DNA of 24,419 nt from Bilamarchaeum sp050303335 (GTDB taxonomy: Archaea > Micrarchaeota > Micrarchaeia > Anstonellales > Bilamarchaeaceae). The first letter of the stretch is position 1; the number at the start of each line of letters is the position of its first letter. The DNA lies in contig JBNLBN010000020.1 in the NCBI GenBank assembly GCA_050303335.1, forward strand, positions 1 to 24,419. Reading direction: 5' to 3'. This document shows positions 22,492 to 24,419 of this stretch, piece by piece. Under the pieces are notes generated by a model. It had not been told where the DNA came from, made no database searches, and was given only the letters and a program-made list of their open reading frames with translations. The translations under genes and the position numbers were made by a program.

Positions 22492-23354
22492 GTTTTGTCA
22501 TAGGCAAGATCCGTCCATGACGTTTCGCTCGCCTTTCCTGTTATCGGATCAACATCGAGGCTCATCTTTCTTGTGTAATCGTTTCCTGGCTTTTCCCTGT
22601 CGATAGTTGTCGCATGGATCGTTACGGTGTCGCTTGTAAGCGTAGTGTCTTCCACCTGGTCAATCCGAACGACAATCCAGTATTCGCCCGGATTGAGTCT
22701 CACCTTGTCGTCAAAGTCGAATTTGATCCAGTTGGCAGTAAGTGTCGTTTCCGTTATGTCGATCTCCTGGCCGCCGATCACATCTCCAGGTTCATTCCCG
22801 TCATTCTCCCTGATCTCGGCAACGATCATGGAATTAGGAAGCGTCTTCGGGTTCTGCCTTCTCATAAATGTTCGGATCTGCCCGACATCGACCTTTTCCT
22901 CGATGTTGAATTTGACAGCAAGCCATTCCCTGAATGAAACTGTATCATAGTTCGTTCCGAGCGTATCGGCATGCCCCAGCATCGCGACGTCCCACGACCT
23001 CTGGAAAACAGTAGTTCCATCGAGATCGACTTCCAGGTTTACTTCGCCGTCCTTGATTCCCGGGACATCCAGGTCAATTACTGTCGTCTCATTGCTTTCA
23101 ATCATTGTCGAGCCGACAGCCTTGCCGTCAATCTTGGTAATGAGGCTTTTTCCTCCGGCACATGTTACTGTGGCAACCAGACTGGAAGTCTTTCCGAATG
23201 TTCCGTCATCAATTTCTGAAAAAGAATAGGACTGATCGCAGCTTTCTCCCGGAAGCTTCACATCCGGAATTGTGGGCTGTTCGTTTGTCGGGGCTTCTCC
23301 TCCTGTACAGCCAAGCAAAAGGATGGCTGCTGCTATAAACAATAGATATCTCAT
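22464..23354 (-). CDS. Lipoprotein, unknown function
   Basis: A 296-residue surface protein. The signal peptide ends in lipobox LLGC (C16). A Thr/Pro-rich spacer leads to an immunoglobulin-like beta region (about 45-125) with C39 and C65, which could pair. The second half (about 150-245) resembles a carbohydrate-binding or choice-of-anchor beta-sandwich: a run of NIEEKVDVGQIRTFMRR, PNSMIVAEIRENDG, and NPGEYWIVVRI. No enzymatic motif is visible. The ATG follows a strong AGGGAGGT ribosome site that is part of a 16-bp palindrome. It may be cotranscribed with the 92-residue gene 33 bp upstream. Confidence 0.8.
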   Translation of the reverse strand: MRYLLFIAAAILLLGCTGGEAPTNEQPTIPDVKLPGESCDQSYSFSEIDDGTFGKTSSLVATVTCAGGKSLITKIDGKAVGSTMIESNETTVIDLDVPGIKDGEVNLEVDLDGTTVFQRSWDVAMLGHADTLGTNYDTVSFREWLAVKFNIEEKVDVGQIRTFMRRQNPKTLPNSMIVAEIRENDGNEPGDVIGGQEIDITETTLTANWIKFDFDDKVRLNPGEYWIVVRIDQVEDTTLTSDTVTIHATTIDREKPGNDYTRKMSLDVDPITGKASETSWTDLAYDKTYNIVLSSG

Positions 23355-23356
23355 AA

Positions 23357-23372
23357 TACCTCCCTGGAGGTA
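23357..23372. repeat. Palindrome enclosing the ribosome-binding site of the 23354 lipoprotein gene
   Basis: TACCTCCCTGGAGGTA is a near-perfect 7+7 inverted repeat. On the minus strand one arm is the GGGAGGT ribosome site four bases from the start codon. In a longer transcript the arms could pair with a CAGG loop and hide the site. Confidence 0.6.
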
Positions 23373-23387
23373 ATAGAAATGGAAAAA

Positions 23388-23666
23388 TTAATATCTTGAT
23401 GCTATCTCCTTCACACCCTCTACCCAGCCCCTGACATAGGCTCCCCACTCGAGTTCGCCGTCATGCTGGAGTATCCTGAAATGGAGCTCCTCATTTTTCG
23501 GCAGGATTGCGTCCATCTCTTTCAGGGAAAGGTCTGCCCATTCTTTCATATCAAAATAATCAGCGTCTTCGGATGCCCAAAGCCTTCCCCGTTCTAGGCC
23601 AACCAAATATGATTTTGTATCGCCCGGAGCGGCCCGTTTTAGCAGTTTTTCCAGTATGAAAGGCAT
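23388..23666 (-). CDS. Small acidic protein of unknown function
   Basis: A 92-residue protein I do not recognise, rich in aromatic and acidic residues (LERGRLWASEDADYFDMKEW, about 24-43), with predicted alternating helices and a C-terminal WVEGVKEIASRY helix. There is no signal peptide or membrane span, and no Cys residues. A CATAAATTATG element (23683-23693) lies about 22 bp before the ATG, slightly closer than at other genes here. The lipoprotein gene follows after 33 bp on the same strand. Confidence 0.68.
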   Translation of the reverse strand: MPFILEKLLKRAAPGDTKSYLVGLERGRLWASEDADYFDMKEWADLSLKEMDAILPKNEELHFRILQHDGELEWGAYVRGWVEGVKEIASRY

Positions 23667-23682
23667 CCAATCAACCTTATTA

Positions 23683-23693
23683 CATAAATTATG
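23683..23693 (-). promoter_or_regulatory. TATA-like element for the gene starting at 23666
   Basis: CATAAATTATG is nearly symmetric and lies about 22 bp before the ATG on the minus strand, at the short end of the archaeal range. Confidence 0.35.
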
Positions 23694-23700
23694 ACAATTA

Positions 23701-23800
23701 TTATATTTAAATCTATCTTTTTTGTGGTAGTAAAAGAAAAAGCGAGCATGGCTTTTGCAGTCTTACTATCAGACGTTTTAGTTACATGTAATGTTCTCTC
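23701..23800 (+). ncRNA. Possible small RNA with its own TATA-like element and 5' hairpin
   Basis: ATATTTAAAT (about 23703-23712) is not placed to serve either flanking gene: it is over 120 bp before 23835 and about 40 bp from 23666. A start 25 bp downstream falls near 23732, beside a hairpin formed by AGTAA (23729-23733) with TTACT (23763-23767) and AAAAGC (23738-23743) with GCTTTT (23751-23756). No C/D-box or tRNA pattern is evident. The 3' end is unknown; the span given is nominal. Confidence 0.22.
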
Positions 23801-23803
23801 ATG

Positions 23804-23812
23804 TTTATAAAT
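23804..23812 (+). promoter_or_regulatory. TATA-like element for the gene starting at 23835
   Basis: TTTATAAAT is centred about 27 bp before the ATG at 23835. This spacing is the main reason for preferring that start over in-frame ATG codons at 23829 and 23838. Confidence 0.5.
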
Positions 23813-23834
23813 ATTTCACTCCAAAATTATGCTT

Positions 23835-24419
23835 ATGATGCAAAAAACCAGGCCTACCCCTAGGGTCAGGGGGCCGAACCTTGAGTTGTTCCTTGAGAGG
23901 AATACCCATGTTACATTTGAAAATTCATTGAAACTGGCAGATGAGAGGAACCTTGTCATCGCATCGAACAAGTCCCTTGGGTCGGTAATGACGAGCAACC
24001 GCGTCGCGATTCCAGGCGGATACCCCTGCTTCAGCGGGACATTTGTGGCGCATGAAAGGACAGGAAATAAACTTGGCAACAGCATCGAATTCAAGGATCC
24101 CAAAACCGGAAGCAGGTGGGTGTTTCCTGTTCCGATCGAATTCAAGGGAGCAAGGAATGTTCTCCTTGTTGCGGAACATCCGGATTATTTTATTGAACGC
24201 GAAGGGAGATACTGCATTGTCCATTCAAGTAACATAGATATCGTGAATGGCTTTCCCAAAAAGAGTGAATCCTGGTATCTTCCGGATCCGGTCCACGGCC
24301 TTCCGCAGGGCGATCCGATCGACGGAAGCAACCGTGCAAACAGGCTTTATCTTGTCAGGAAGAAAGGTGTATCTATTGGTCCTGTTGCAAGGGGGATAAT
24401 AGACGGCTTCGGGAAATAC
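23835..24419 (+). CDS. Unknown protein, C-terminus beyond the window
   Basis: At least 195 residues, open to the right edge. The N-terminus is basic (QKTRPTPRVRG). The body looks like a beta-rich globular domain with several Gly/Pro turns: IPGGYPCFSGTFVAHERTG near 55-73, KTGSRWVFPVPIEFKG near 88-103, then SWYLPDPVHGLPQGDPIDGS and a final GPVARGIIDGFGKY. There is no signal peptide or membrane segment. Conserved-looking motifs suggest an old family, but I do not recognise it. The start is chosen by its TATA spacing. Confidence 0.75.
   Translation, partial: MMQKTRPTPRVRGPNLELFLERNTHVTFENSLKLADERNLVIASNKSLGSVMTSNRVAIPGGYPCFSGTFVAHERTGNKLGNSIEFKDPKTGSRWVFPVPIEFKGARNVLLVAEHPDYFIEREGRYCIVHSSNIDIVNGFPKKSESWYLPDPVHGLPQGDPIDGSNRANRLYLVRKKGVSIGPVARGIIDGFGKY

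Overview
This window comes from an archaeal chromosome. The evidence is a class I lysyl-tRNA synthetase, an archaeal-type threonyl-tRNA synthetase with its own N-terminal editing domain, FEN1 ending in a PCNA-binding PIP box, the basal factor MBF1, diphthamide synthase Dph6, a DUF357 protein and AT-rich TATA elements about 25 bp upstream of many start codons. The short intergenic gaps, frequent gene overlaps and bacterial-type Hsp20-GrpE-DnaK-DnaJ set would fit a compact genome such as a DPANN-lineage archaeon, but I cannot fix the phylum from sequence alone.

Layout. 1-4137: a partial mtnA (-), 5-formyl-THF cyclo-ligase, a small zinc ribbon, a HAD phosphatase (-), dph6, and purM followed by a PSI-domain lipoprotein (-). 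4217-7065: an operon of an unknown helical protein, a degenerate LAGLIDADG protein and ThrRS. 7099-8847: a protein with an unknown globular N-terminus and a long histone-H1-like Lys/Pro/Ala tail. 8800-11486: a site-2-protease-like membrane metalloprotease (-) divergent from MBF1-FEN1. 15210-11483 (-): two paralogous membrane proteins, LysRS-I and Sua5, tightly overlapped. 15263-17624 (+): 5S rRNA, a DUF357 protein, an orphan small protein, KsgA/Dim1 and a lipoprotein alpha/beta hydrolase. 21963-17621 (-): a chaperone operon hsp20-grpE-dnaK-(J-domain Cys/His protein)-dnaJ, divergent from a winged-helix regulator at 22078. 22464-24419: a lipoprotein, two unknown proteins and a possible small RNA promoter.

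How it works together. Translation and RNA modification dominate (ThrRS, LysRS, Sua5, KsgA, Dph6, 5S), with one protein-quality module (Hsp70 system plus a candidate regulator), DNA repair/replication (FEN1) and three cell-surface lipoproteins. Two architectural patterns recur. Three divergent pairs whose starts are 50-54 bp apart share one roughly symmetric TATA element at the midpoint. All six convergent pairs overlap at their 3' ends. No gene-free stretch exceeds 300 bases; the longest gap is 23667-23834. I saw no tRNA, CRISPR array, insertion sequence or intein.
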